64,000 nt of DNA from Streptomyces oceani (GTDB lineage: Bacteria; Actinomycetota; Actinomycetes; Streptomycetales; Streptomycetaceae): positions 112,189 to 176,188 of the forward strand of contig NZ_LJGU01000113.1 of assembly GCF_001751245.1 (NCBI RefSeq), written 5' to 3'. Every line of letters starts with the position of its first letter. Within the stretch, counting starts at the first letter, position 1. Position numbers and translations under genes: made by a program. Below the pieces are notes generated by a model. The model saw only the letters and a program-made list of their open reading frames with translations. It was not told where the DNA came from and searched no databases. Positions 35,410 to 42,935 of this stretch are shown piece by piece.

Positions 35410-37065
35410 TCAGGGGAGGAAGCGCCCGCGCCCGTTGGCGAGGAACTCGTCCCGCAGCGCCGCCTTGTCGTCCTCGGTCATCGGGACGTAGTCGGGCTCG
35501 CCGCGTCCGACCCAGCGGTAGACCGGGTCGTCGGTGCGCCAGCCCGCCAGCCGCATCTCCTTCTTGCGCAGCTTGTTGGAGCCGGTGGTGGGCAGGGCGT
35601 GCGAGACCCGTACGAAGCGCGGTGCGCCCTTGGTGCCGAGATCCTCCTGCGCTTCGAGGAACTCCGGCAGCCCCAGGTCCTCGAAGCGGGTCCCGTGCGG
35701 GATCTCCACGGCGGCCATCACCTGGTCCCCGGAGCGGGGATCGGACACGCCGAAGACTCCGGCGGCGACCACGGCCGGGTGCCGGCGCAGAATGCGTTCG
35801 ACCAGCAGCGCGGAGGTGTTCTCCCCGTCGACCCGAATCCAGTCGCCGGACCGGCCGGCGAAGTAGAAGTAGCCGGCCTCGTCGACGTATCCGAGGTCGC
35901 CGGTCCAGTACCAACCATGGTGCACGCGCTCGGCGTTGGCGGCGTCGTTCTTGTAGTAGCCCTCGAACCGGGCGGCGCCCTCGGTGTCGATGATCTCCCC
36001 GATGGCCTCCTCCGGGTTCCGCACCCGACCGTGCTCGTCCAAAGCGGCGGGCGGGCAGCTCTCCCGGGTGGCGGGGTGGACGATCCGCACGCTGTCCCGG
36101 GCGGGCACGCCGAGCACCCCGAGCGGGGCGTCGGGCGCCTGCCTGAGCATGCCGGCGCCCTCGCTGGAGCCGTAGCCCTCGATGAGCCGGCAACCGAACC
36201 GGCGCAGGAAGGTGGCCCGGTCCTCGGGCGAGGCTTCGGTGCCGAAGGCGTGCGTGAGGGGGTTCTCGGCGTCGTCGTCGCGTTCCGGTTGCGCCAGGAC
36301 GTACGCCACGGCCTTCCCCACGTACGTGAAGAAGGTGGCGCCGAAGTGCCGTACGTCCGGCAGGAAGCCGGAGGCGGAGAACTTCGGGGTGAGCGCGAGG
36401 GTGGCGCCCGCGGTCAGCGCCGGGGCCCACAGCGCCATCAGCGCGTTGCCGTGGAAGAGCGGCATCGGGCAGTAGCAGACGTCGTCCGGCCCGACCTCGT
36501 ACTTCGCGGCGTTGGAGTGGCCGAGTCCGGCCAGCCGGCCCTGCGAGCAGATCGCCGCCTTGGAGGCGCCCGTCGTGCCCGAGGTGAACAGCAGCAGCAT
36601 CCTCGTGTCGGCGGTGACGTCCGAAGCCCGGGCCGGCTCGGCGGCGCGCCGGGCCAACAGTTCGGCGTATCCGGGGTCGTCCACGAGCAGGAACCGTTCG
36701 GGCCGTACGCCCACGTCGAGGCCGTCCAGGCGGGCCCGTCCGGCCTTGTCGGTGATGATCAGCTGGCAGTCGGTGTGGCGTACCTCCTGCTCCAGGTACG
36801 TGCCGCCGCGGGTGGGGTTGATGCCGACGACCGTCGCTCCGCTGAGGGCGGCGGCGCCGAGCCAGAAGACGTACTCCGGGACGTTGTCCAGCAGCACCCC
36901 GATGTGGAAGGGGCCCTCGGCACGCAGCTTCCCGGCCAGCGACGCGCGGGCCGCGCTCTCCCGTACGACCTCGGCCCAGGTCCAGCTCTCCGCGCGGGTC
37001 CGCAGACCCAGGCGCTCGTCGGCACCGCGGGCGAGCAGCAGGTCGGCGATGGTGTCGTGACGCAC
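35410..37065 (-). CDS. Acyl-CoA synthetase for steroid side-chain acids (FadD17/FadD19-type)
   Basis: 551 residues from GTG 37065 (AGAGGGGGC site). AMP-binding signatures: LLFTSGTTGASKAAICSQGR (~residue 178), YGSSEGAGML (~300), GWYWTGDLGYVDEAGYFYFAGR (~390) and a C-terminal GSNKLRKKEM lysine motif. The GYKAG-type FadD3 pattern is absent; CPMPLFHGNALMALW and DWIRVDGENTSA resemble the FATP-like ligases FadD17/FadD19, which act on C5 and C8 sterol side chains. Position at the head of the igr-type genes suggests activation of a C22 or C24 steroid carboxylate. Choice between those is not possible by eye. Confidence 0.85.
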   Translation of the reverse strand: MRHDTIADLLLARGADERLGLRTRAESWTWAEVVRESAARASLAGKLRAEGPFHIGVLLDNVPEYVFWLGAAALSGATVVGINPTRGGTYLEQEVRHTDCQLIITDKAGRARLDGLDVGVRPERFLLVDDPGYAELLARRAAEPARASDVTADTRMLLLFTSGTTGASKAAICSQGRLAGLGHSNAAKYEVGPDDVCYCPMPLFHGNALMALWAPALTAGATLALTPKFSASGFLPDVRHFGATFFTYVGKAVAYVLAQPERDDDAENPLTHAFGTEASPEDRATFLRRFGCRLIEGYGSSEGAGMLRQAPDAPLGVLGVPARDSVRIVHPATRESCPPAALDEHGRVRNPEEAIGEIIDTEGAARFEGYYKNDAANAERVHHGWYWTGDLGYVDEAGYFYFAGRSGDWIRVDGENTSALLVERILRRHPAVVAAGVFGVSDPRSGDQVMAAVEIPHGTRFEDLGLPEFLEAQEDLGTKGAPRFVRVSHALPTTGSNKLRKKEMRLAGWRTDDPVYRWVGRGEPDYVPMTEDDKAALRDEFLANGRGRFLP

Positions 37066-37077
37066 GTCCGCCCCCTC

Positions 37078-38304
37078 TCACCCGGTGATCGGGGCGCTGG
37101 TGCGGACGCCGATCGTGTCGACGAGCACGCAGCGGGTGCCGCCGTAGATGGTGACCATGCACTTGTTGCAGTGGATGCACAGTGACGGGGTGGCCTCGTC
37201 CGCTCGGATGCGGTTGACCAGGTCCGGTTCGCGCAGCAGCGCGCGGGCCATGCCGACGTACTCGAAACCCTCCCGCATCGCCAGGTCCATGCTCGAGCGG
37301 TCGGTGATGCCACCGAGGAGGACCAGCGGCAGGTCGACGGCCGCGCGGATCTGCCGTGCCTGCTCGAGCAGATAGGCGTCCCGGTAGGGATACTCGCGCA
37401 GGACACGGTTCCCGACGAGCTTGACCCCGGTCCGTACCGGCTCGGGCATCACGGAGGCGAACTCCCGCAGCGGGACGTCGCCCTTGAAGAGGTACATGGG
37501 GTTCAACAACGAACTGCCGACCGTCAGTTCCAGGGCGTCGAGCGACCCGTCCGCCTCCAGCCACTGGGCGACCGGGATGGCCTCGTCCAGCCAGAAGCCG
37601 CCCGGGACACCGTCGTCCATGTTCAGCTTGGCCAGCACGGCGACCTCTTGGCCGACCTCGGCACGTACGGCCCGGGCGATCTCCCGAGCGAGGCGGGCGC
37701 GGTTCTCCAGGCTGCCGCCGTACTCGTCCTTACGGCGGTTGACCCGCGGGCTGAGGAACGAACTGGCGAGATAGTTGTGCCCCAGGTGGATCTCCACCGC
37801 GTCGAAGCCCGCGTCCACGGCCATGCGCGCGCCCTCCGCGTGCTGCCGGACGATGCGCCGCAGGTCGGCGCGCGTCGCCTCACGCGCGAAACTGAGGGTC
37901 GTCTTGTGGAAGTGCCGACTGGGGGCCAGGGCCGGGAGGCCGTTGGACTTCGGGTTGGCGACCGGGCCGGCGTGTCCGATCTGCGCGGAGACGGCCGCCC
38001 CTTCGGCGTGTACGGCCTCGGTCAGCCTACGCAGCCCCGGCAACGCCTCGGTCCGCCACAGCACCTGGTGCCGGTCGGTCCGGCCCTCCGGCGCGACCGC
38101 GCAGTAGGCGACGGTGGTCATGCCCACTCCGCCGGCCGCGTGCCGTACGTGGAAGTCGATCAGCTCCTGGGTGACAAGGCTGTCACGGCTCAGCCCCTCG
38201 TACGTCGCCGCCTTGATCGTGCGGTTCCGCAGGGTGAGGGGGCCGAGCTCCGCGGGGGCCAGCACGTCCGGGACTCCGGACGTCTGGTGCGCGTTCTGGG
38301 TCAA
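37078..38304 (-). CDS. Old Yellow Enzyme-type NADH:flavin oxidoreductase, short form with Fe-S cysteines
   Basis: 408 residues from TTG 38304 (GGAGG 8 bases upstream). FMN TIM barrel of the 2,4-dienoyl-CoA reductase/BaiCD type: LGPLTLRNRTIKAATYEGLS (~22), AQIGHAG (~110), AVEIHLGHNYLASSFLSPRVNRRKDEYGGSLENR (~180-215). The barrel is followed by CIHCNKCMVTIYGGTRC, four cysteines fit for a [4Fe-4S] cluster, and then the protein ends ~15 residues on. Full-length relatives continue with ~250 residues of FAD/NAD domain. It may take electrons from another protein. In bile-acid bacteria such enzymes reduce 4,5- or 4,6-enoyl groups. It heads the nine-gene unit. Confidence 0.85.
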   Translation of the reverse strand: MTQNAHQTSGVPDVLAPAELGPLTLRNRTIKAATYEGLSRDSLVTQELIDFHVRHAAGGVGMTTVAYCAVAPEGRTDRHQVLWRTEALPGLRRLTEAVHAEGAAVSAQIGHAGPVANPKSNGLPALAPSRHFHKTTLSFAREATRADLRRIVRQHAEGARMAVDAGFDAVEIHLGHNYLASSFLSPRVNRRKDEYGGSLENRARLAREIARAVRAEVGQEVAVLAKLNMDDGVPGGFWLDEAIPVAQWLEADGSLDALELTVGSSLLNPMYLFKGDVPLREFASVMPEPVRTGVKLVGNRVLREYPYRDAYLLEQARQIRAAVDLPLVLLGGITDRSSMDLAMREGFEYVGMARALLREPDLVNRIRADEATPSLCIHCNKCMVTIYGGTRCVLVDTIGVRTSAPITG

Positions 38305-38383
38305 GATGATGCCTCCGTCCGCACACCTGTCAGGGTGGGCGGTCGCGACGTTAGCCACCGGATGACCGGCGCGGCCGGGTCGA

Positions 38384-38398
38384 TCCCGCTGACCGGGA
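38384..38398. promoter_or_regulatory. Motif A palindrome, site 5 (igr-type operon)
   Basis: TCCCGCTGACCGGGA, 79 bp before the TTG start of the OYE-type gene and just 15 bp after the end of the next SDR gene upstream. Confidence 0.75.
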
Positions 38399-38413
38399 GA
38401 TGCCGCTCGGGTG

Positions 38414-39178
38414 TCAGTCGAAGTTGGCCTGTCCGCCGTCCAACGGCACCGTCGCACCGGTGAGGTAGCGGGCGTCCGGTCCGCAGAGCATCGCCACCGC
38501 ACGCCCGATGTCCTGCTCGCAGTCCCCGACGCGGCGCAGCGGGATGGTCTCCGAGAAGGCCGCCGCCTCCTCCGGGTTGGCCCGCTCCCACCGCAGGTAT
38601 CCGGGTGAGGCGGCGTGCGGGGCGATCGCGTTCACCCGGATACCGTCCGGCCCCCACTCGTTCGCGGCCGTGCGGGTCAGCGAGCGGATGGCGGTCTTCG
38701 CGGCGGCGTACGCGCCGTAGGTGCTCAGGTCCCAGCGGACCATGGCGGCGGTCACCAGGTTGATGATCACGCCGTCGCCGCCGCGCCGCAGGTGCGGATG
38801 GCACGCCTTCATGAACGCGAGGGCGGCGAACGGCCCGCTGTGGAAGCCGCGCTGGAAGTCCGTGTCACTGAGTGAGAGCAGCGGACCGTACTTCCCGCTG
38901 TACGCGTTGTTGACCAGGATATCGAGGGCGCCGAAGCCCTCGGCGACCTCCTCCACCACCGCCGGAATCCGCTCGGTCTCCAGCACGTCGCAGGGAAACG
39001 CCTCGGCTCGTGCCCCCCGTTCCCGTAGCAGTTCACAGGTCGTCTCCAGCTTCCCGGGCGTGCGCCCGAGCACCGCCACCGACGCCCCCCGCTCGGCGAG
39101 CGCGAGGGCGATTCCCTGGCCTACGCCCTGTCCCGCCCCCGTGACGACCGCGACCTTGCCGTCCAGATGTCCCACGGT
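38414..39178 (-). CDS. SDR family oxidoreductase
   Basis: 254 residues from GTG 39178 behind a GAGGAGGAA site. SDR motifs: TGAGQGVGQGIA (~residue 13), NNAYSG in place of NNAG (~90), LVTAAMV with Ala/Thr around the usual Ser position (~140), and YAAAKTA (Tyr and Lys, ~157-161). The LGRTPGK turn suggests NADP(H). In the catalytic Ser segment (INLVTAAMVRWD) Ser appears replaced by Thr, which is rare but can be functional. It is transcribed alone from the divergent region shared with the ligase gene at 39.6 kb. Confidence 0.85.
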   Translation of the reverse strand, partial: TVGHLDGKVAVVTGAGQGVGQGIALALAERGASVAVLGRTPGKLETTCELLRERGARAEAFPCDVLETERIPAVVEEVAEGFGALDILVNNAYSGKYGPLLSLSDTDFQRGFHSGPFAALAFMKACHPHLRRGGDGVIINLVTAAMVRWDLSTYGAYAAAKTAIRSLTRTAANEWGPDGIRVNAIAPHAASPGYLRWERANPEEAAAFSETIPLRRVGDCEQDIGRAVAMLCGPDARYLTGATVPLDGGQANFD

Positions 39179-39250
39179 TCCTCCTCGCTTGACGCGGCAC
39201 CACTGCCCCCGGCGATCCTCTGGACGCCGCACCTCGCGTGCGATCCCGGG

Positions 39251-39265
39251 TCCCGCTGAGTGGTA
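39251..39265. promoter_or_regulatory. Motif A palindrome, site 6 (SDR at 38.4-39.2 kb)
   Basis: TCCCGCTGAGTGGTA, 72 bp before the GTG start of the SDR gene. Confidence 0.75.
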
Positions 39266-39375
39266 CGGGCTCGCGGCGCCAGCAGTCGTACGGCCCACCA
39301 CCCGTTCCTTCCGGTGACCCCGGCGGGCGGGAGCGTGCGTACGCGTGCGGAGGACGTGCCCGCTCCCGCTCCTGG

Positions 39376-39390
39376 TCCCGGTCACCGGGA
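39376..39390. promoter_or_regulatory. Motif A palindrome, site 7 (acyl-CoA ligase)
   Basis: TCCCGGTCACCGGGA, a perfect palindrome apart from the centre, 166 bp before the ligase ATG. Together with site 6 it gives each of the two divergent genes its own site. Confidence 0.7.
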
Positions 39391-39556
39391 GCCGGCTTTC
39401 CCCGGAGAGGCGGAGGAGAAGAATGGCGCCCGTCTTGAACCCAGAGCGTCTCGCGGTAGGTGGGTGGGAGCGGGAGCGCGCCGGGCATCGGCGTACAGCC
39501 CGAACAGGGTGCCGCTCACCCACCGCCGGACGCTCCTACTCGCGAGGGGGTCGCCC

Positions 39557-41200
39557 ATGAGCGCGACGACGGACCACCGGGAAGCGGTGTCGGAGGTCGT
39601 GCGGCGGCTCACCGCTCCCGGTGGCGCCTTCGAGTTGGCGCACGAGGACGTACTCGGCGCACGCATGCGGGTGTTCGCCCACCGCCGTACCTCACTCACC
39701 GAGGTGCTGTCCGACTCCGTACGGCACGGCGAGCGCGACTACCTCGTCACCGAGCGGGAACGGATCTCCTTCGCGGAACACGCGCGCCGGGTCGCGTCGC
39801 TGGCGCGGGTGCTGCACGAGGGGTACGGCGTCCGTAAGGGCGACCGGGTGACGATCCTCGCGCAGAACACGCCCGGGTGGATCGTCGCGTTCTGGGCGAC
39901 GGTGTCGCTCGGCGCGATCGCGGTGGGCGGCAACTCCTGGTGGTCGGCCCGGGAGATCGAGTACTCCCTCGGCCATACCGGCCCCAAGCTGGTCATCGCC
40001 GACGCCAAACGGGCCGCGCTCGTCGACACCTCCCAGGTGCGTCTGCTGACGCTCGAGGAGGACATCGAGGAACTCTCCCGCCGGCACCCGGACGCGCCGC
40101 TGCCGACGCCGGAGATCGACGAGGACGACCCGGCGGTCATCGTGTACACCAGCGGCACGTCGGGCCGCCCGAAGGGCGCGGTGCACTCGCATCGCAATCT
40201 GCTGGCCGTCATCGACTACCACCGGCTCAACGGCGCCGTCGCCACGGAGATGGGCGACCCCCTGCGGCCCGCGGACCGCCGCCACCTGCTGGCGCTGCCG
40301 CTGTTCCACATCGCGACGCTGCACAATCTCGCCGTCCCCCGGATCGCCGACGGGGGCACCGTCGTCCTGCACCTGGGCCGGTTCGAGGTGGACCGGGTGC
40401 TGCGGCTCGTCGAACGCGAGCGGGTCACCAACTGGGGCGCCGTACCGACCATGGCCCACCGTCTGCTCGAACACGGTGACCTGAGCCGGTACGACCTGTC
40501 TTCCCTGACCGCGTTCTCCCTCGCCTCGGCGCCGTCCTCACCGGCATTCCACCGGCGGCTGCGCGCGGCGCTCCCGGTCGCCGGGCGGGCGCTCGCCAAC
40601 AGTTACGGGCTGACCGAGTCCTCCACCGGCGCGGCCGTGGCGACCGCGGCCGACCTCGCGGAGTCGCCGGACTCCCTGGGGCGTCCGGTCGTCACCGTGG
40701 AGGTCGAGGTCCGCGACCCCGCGGGACTGCCGCTCCCCGAGGGGGAAGAGGGCGAGATCTGCCTGCGCAGCCCGTTCGTGATGCTCGGGTACTGGCAGGA
40801 CACGGCCGCCACCGAGCAGGCCATCCGGGCGGACCGCTGGCTGCACACCGGCGACATCGGGGTGTTCGAGGGCGGCCGGCTACGGCTCACCAGCCGGCGG
40901 TCCGACCTGATCCTGCGCGCGGGTGAGAACGTCTACCCCGCGGAGGTCGAGGACGTGCTCGCGGAGTGCCCGGGAGTTCGGGAGTGCGTGGTGGTCGGAG
41001 TGCCGCATCCGGACCTGGGGCAGGAGGTGGCGGCCGTGGTGGTGACCGACGGACGCACCGCGCTCGACGAGTCCGAGCTGGTGGAGTTCACGCGGGAGCG
41101 GCTGGCGCGCTACAAGGTACCGTCCCGGTGGCGGCTCACCGAGGAGGGCCTGCCCCGGAACGCGACCGGGAAGGTGTTGCGCCGTGAGGTGACCACCTGA
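39557..41200 (+). CDS. AMP-forming acyl-CoA synthetase
   Basis: 547 residues from ATG 39557 (GCGAGGGGG site). ATP loop [17 protein letters not shown] (~residue 197), YGLTESS (~350), [15 protein letters not shown] (~430), [11 protein letters not shown] and the terminal NATGKVLRR lysine. An N-terminal extension of ~40 residues precedes the AMP-binding domain ([18 protein letters not shown]). General fatty/aryl-acid ligase pattern; I cannot tie it to FadD3, FadD17 or FadD19. In this context it may activate the C24 acid (as CasG does in cholate degraders) or a ring fragment. It has its own motif A site and is followed by a strong terminator, so it is monocistronic. Confidence 0.87.
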   Translation: MSATTDHREAVSEVVRRLTAPGGAFELAHEDVLGARMRVFAHRRTSLTEVLSDSVRHGERDYLVTERERISFAEHARRVASLARVLHEGYGVRKGDRVTILAQNTPGWIVAFWATVSLGAIAVGGNSWWSAREIEYSLGHTGPKLVIADAKRAALVDTSQVRLLTLEEDIEELSRRHPDAPLPTPEIDEDDPAVIVYTSGTSGRPKGAVHSHRNLLAVIDYHRLNGAVATEMGDPLRPADRRHLLALPLFHIATLHNLAVPRIADGGTVVLHLGRFEVDRVLRLVERERVTNWGAVPTMAHRLLEHGDLSRYDLSSLTAFSLASAPSSPAFHRRLRAALPVAGRALANSYGLTESSTGAAVATAADLAESPDSLGRPVVTVEVEVRDPAGLPLPEGEEGEICLRSPFVMLGYWQDTAATEQAIRADRWLHTGDIGVFEGGRLRLTSRRSDLILRAGENVYPAEVEDVLAECPGVRECVVVGVPHPDLGQEVAAVVVTDGRTALDESELVEFTRERLARYKVPSRWRLTEEGLPRNATGKVLRREVTT

Positions 41201-41220
41201 CCCGGAGGACCGGAGGGGAA

Positions 41221-41256
41221 CGCGGAGAGGCCGGCCTACCAGCCGGCCTCTCCGCG
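41221..41256. terminator. Strong hairpin terminator between convergent genes
   Basis: A perfect 15-bp stem (CGCGGAGAGGCCGGC and complement) with loop CTACCA and a following GTTT, starting 20 bp after the ligase stop. Confidence 0.88.
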
Positions 41257-41328
41257 GTTTGGGGGAACTCGGGGGAAGGCGCCCGGCGGCCCGGGGCCGG
41301 AGGTCGGAGTGCCCGGGCCGCCGAACGC

Positions 41329-42033
41329 TCAGCGTGGGCGGGGCAGGTGTTTGGCGATGAACAGCCCCTCCGCGGTCACGCAGTCCCGCCCGCCCGCCGC
41401 GATCCCGCCGACCGTACGGATCTTCGCGCCGTCCACGGAGATCTGCCGGCCGGTGATCGTCAACGGTTCGAACAGCGGCGAGGGACGCCGGTAGCGCAGC
41501 GTGAGTTCCGCGGTCATCCCGGAGAGGCCGGCCCAGTGGTTGGCGACCCCGAAGGTGTGGTCCAGCAGCAGTGCCGAAACGCCACCGTGCACGCACCCGG
41601 GCGGACCCTGGTAGGCGATGCCCAGCGTGACGGTGCCCTCGACGGAGCCGTCCGCCCTGCCCGTCAGTCGCAACGGGGGCGCCAGGGCGTTCTCCGGACC
41701 GGTCACCGGGTCGTGCCGGGTGATGCCGTCGCCCCGCCACATGTTCACCAGCCGGGTCTCCCGGGCCGGGGCGTGCTCCTCCAACTGGTCCGCGACCGCG
41801 TGGAGTTGCTTGGCCATTCCGGCCATGTCGGCGGCGGTGTCGTCACCGGTACGCAGGAGGGCGGAGATCACCCGGCGGGCGGCGGCGGCTGCCCCGTCCA
41901 CGCCGTCCTCGTGTGCCTCCGCGACGAGTCCGTCGGGACGTACGGCGGACCCGCCGGCCCCGGCGGACCCGGCGAACCCGGCGAACCCGGGGGCCTCGGG
42001 GGTCCCGCCGGTCTCGGGACCTTCGGCACTCAC
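41329..42033 (-). CDS. Hot-dog (PaaI/4HBT) acyl-CoA thioesterase
   Basis: 234 residues from GTG 42033, overlapping the MaoC stop (GTGA). The first ~35 residues are Gly/Ala/Pro-rich (GFAGFAGSAGAGG) from a short GC repeat. The hot-dog domain is in the second half, with YQGPPGCVHGGVSALLLDHTFG (~150-172): the HGG motif and acidic residue of the 4HBT/PaaI group. Located last in the fadA5 operon, it probably releases CoA from stalled steroid-CoA or side-chain intermediates; the substrate is inferred only. A CoA-recycling role is common for such genes in degradation operons. Confidence 0.83.
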   Translation of the reverse strand: MSAEGPETGGTPEAPGFAGFAGSAGAGGSAVRPDGLVAEAHEDGVDGAAAAARRVISALLRTGDDTAADMAGMAKQLHAVADQLEEHAPARETRLVNMWRGDGITRHDPVTGPENALAPPLRLTGRADGSVEGTVTLGIAYQGPPGCVHGGVSALLLDHTFGVANHWAGLSGMTAELTLRYRRPSPLFEPLTITGRQISVDGAKIRTVGGIAAGGRDCVTAEGLFIAKHLPRPR

Positions 42034-42920
42034 GCGACCACCGTCGCCTTCGCGTGGGTGAGCACCGGCGCGTCGTCCCGCTCGGGACAGGTGGCGTGCA
42101 GCGTCAGTTCCTCGCCCGCGCGCCACACCCGCGTCCGGATCGTCTCCCCAGGGCACAGGGAGCCCGCGAAGCGCACGGACAGGTCCGTCAGCCGCGTCAC
42201 GTCACCGTCCAACAGGCCGTCCGCCAGCGCCTTGCAGACCAGTCCGTACGACGCGAGCCCGTGCAGGATCGGCCGTTCGAAGCCGGCCCGCCGCGCCACC
42301 CCCGGGTCGGCGTGCAGCGGGTTCAGATCGCCGTTCAGCCGGTAGAGCAGGGCCTGTTGCGGGGTCGTGGGCGTGTCGAGTACGACATCCGCCGGGCGGT
42401 CCGGGGCCGACCAGGGGGTCGCGGGAGCCGGATCACCGCCGAAGCCTCCCTCGCCACGGGCCCAGAGCCGCATCGTGGCGGTCCACAGCGGCTCGCCTCG
42501 TGGATCGACCGCGGCGGACTCCCGTACGATCAGCGCGGCCTTCCCCTTGTCCCACAGTTCGGTGACGCGTGAGCTGACCGTGGCCTCCCCGGCGGGCGGC
42601 AGCGGCCGATGGACCCGAAGTCCCTGTCCCGCGTGCAGGATCGAGCGGAGATCGATGTCGACACCCGGCGTGTCCAGGGACGCCCCCGGCGCCGAGGCCC
42701 CGGAGGCCGATCCCGCGGAGGCCGAGATCCCACTCCCGGCGACCATGGCGAAGGTCGGCAGCACCGTGAGGTCCCGTTCGTAGGTGAGGTGCAGCTCCGG
42801 GTCGGCGTCGTCCCCGCCGGCCCCGAGACTGAGGTGGTAGAGCAGCACGTCCCGGGTGGTCCAGCTGATCTCCTGCACCGAGGGGGGTGCGCTCAGCGCC
42901 GTGTCGCGGTCGATGGCCAT
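42030..42920 (-). CDS. MaoC-type enoyl-CoA hydratase for steroid side chain
   Basis: 296 residues from ATG 42920 (AGGAAGG site). Double hot dog as in Hsd4B/ChsH3. The C-terminal half carries YRLNGDLNPLHADPGVARRAGFERPILHGLASYG (~190-225), with the complete R-hydratase Asp and His pattern. The N-terminal half (QEISWTTRDVLLYHLSLGAGGDD) is typical of the family. Encoded between a FadE34-type dehydrogenase and a thioesterase, it most likely hydrates the C24 enoyl-CoA (22-ene) in the first side-chain cycle. Compared with the paralogue at 29.4 kb it keeps the standard GD.NPLH motif. A Gly/Ala/Ser repeat insert lies at ~65-80. Confidence 0.88.
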   Translation of the reverse strand: MAIDRDTALSAPPSVQEISWTTRDVLLYHLSLGAGGDDADPELHLTYERDLTVLPTFAMVAGSGISASAGSASGASAPGASLDTPGVDIDLRSILHAGQGLRVHRPLPPAGEATVSSRVTELWDKGKAALIVRESAAVDPRGEPLWTATMRLWARGEGGFGGDPAPATPWSAPDRPADVVLDTPTTPQQALLYRLNGDLNPLHADPGVARRAGFERPILHGLASYGLVCKALADGLLDGDVTRLTDLSVRFAGSLCPGETIRTRVWRAGEELTLHATCPERDDAPVLTHAKATVVA

Positions 42921-42935
42921 GTCCAGCCTTCCTGT

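Noticed and set aside
35357-37564. Long in-frame upstream extension of the chsE2 frame (to 37564)
   Set aside because: It overlaps the ligase gene in another frame; chsE2 has a normal start with ribosome site at 35356.
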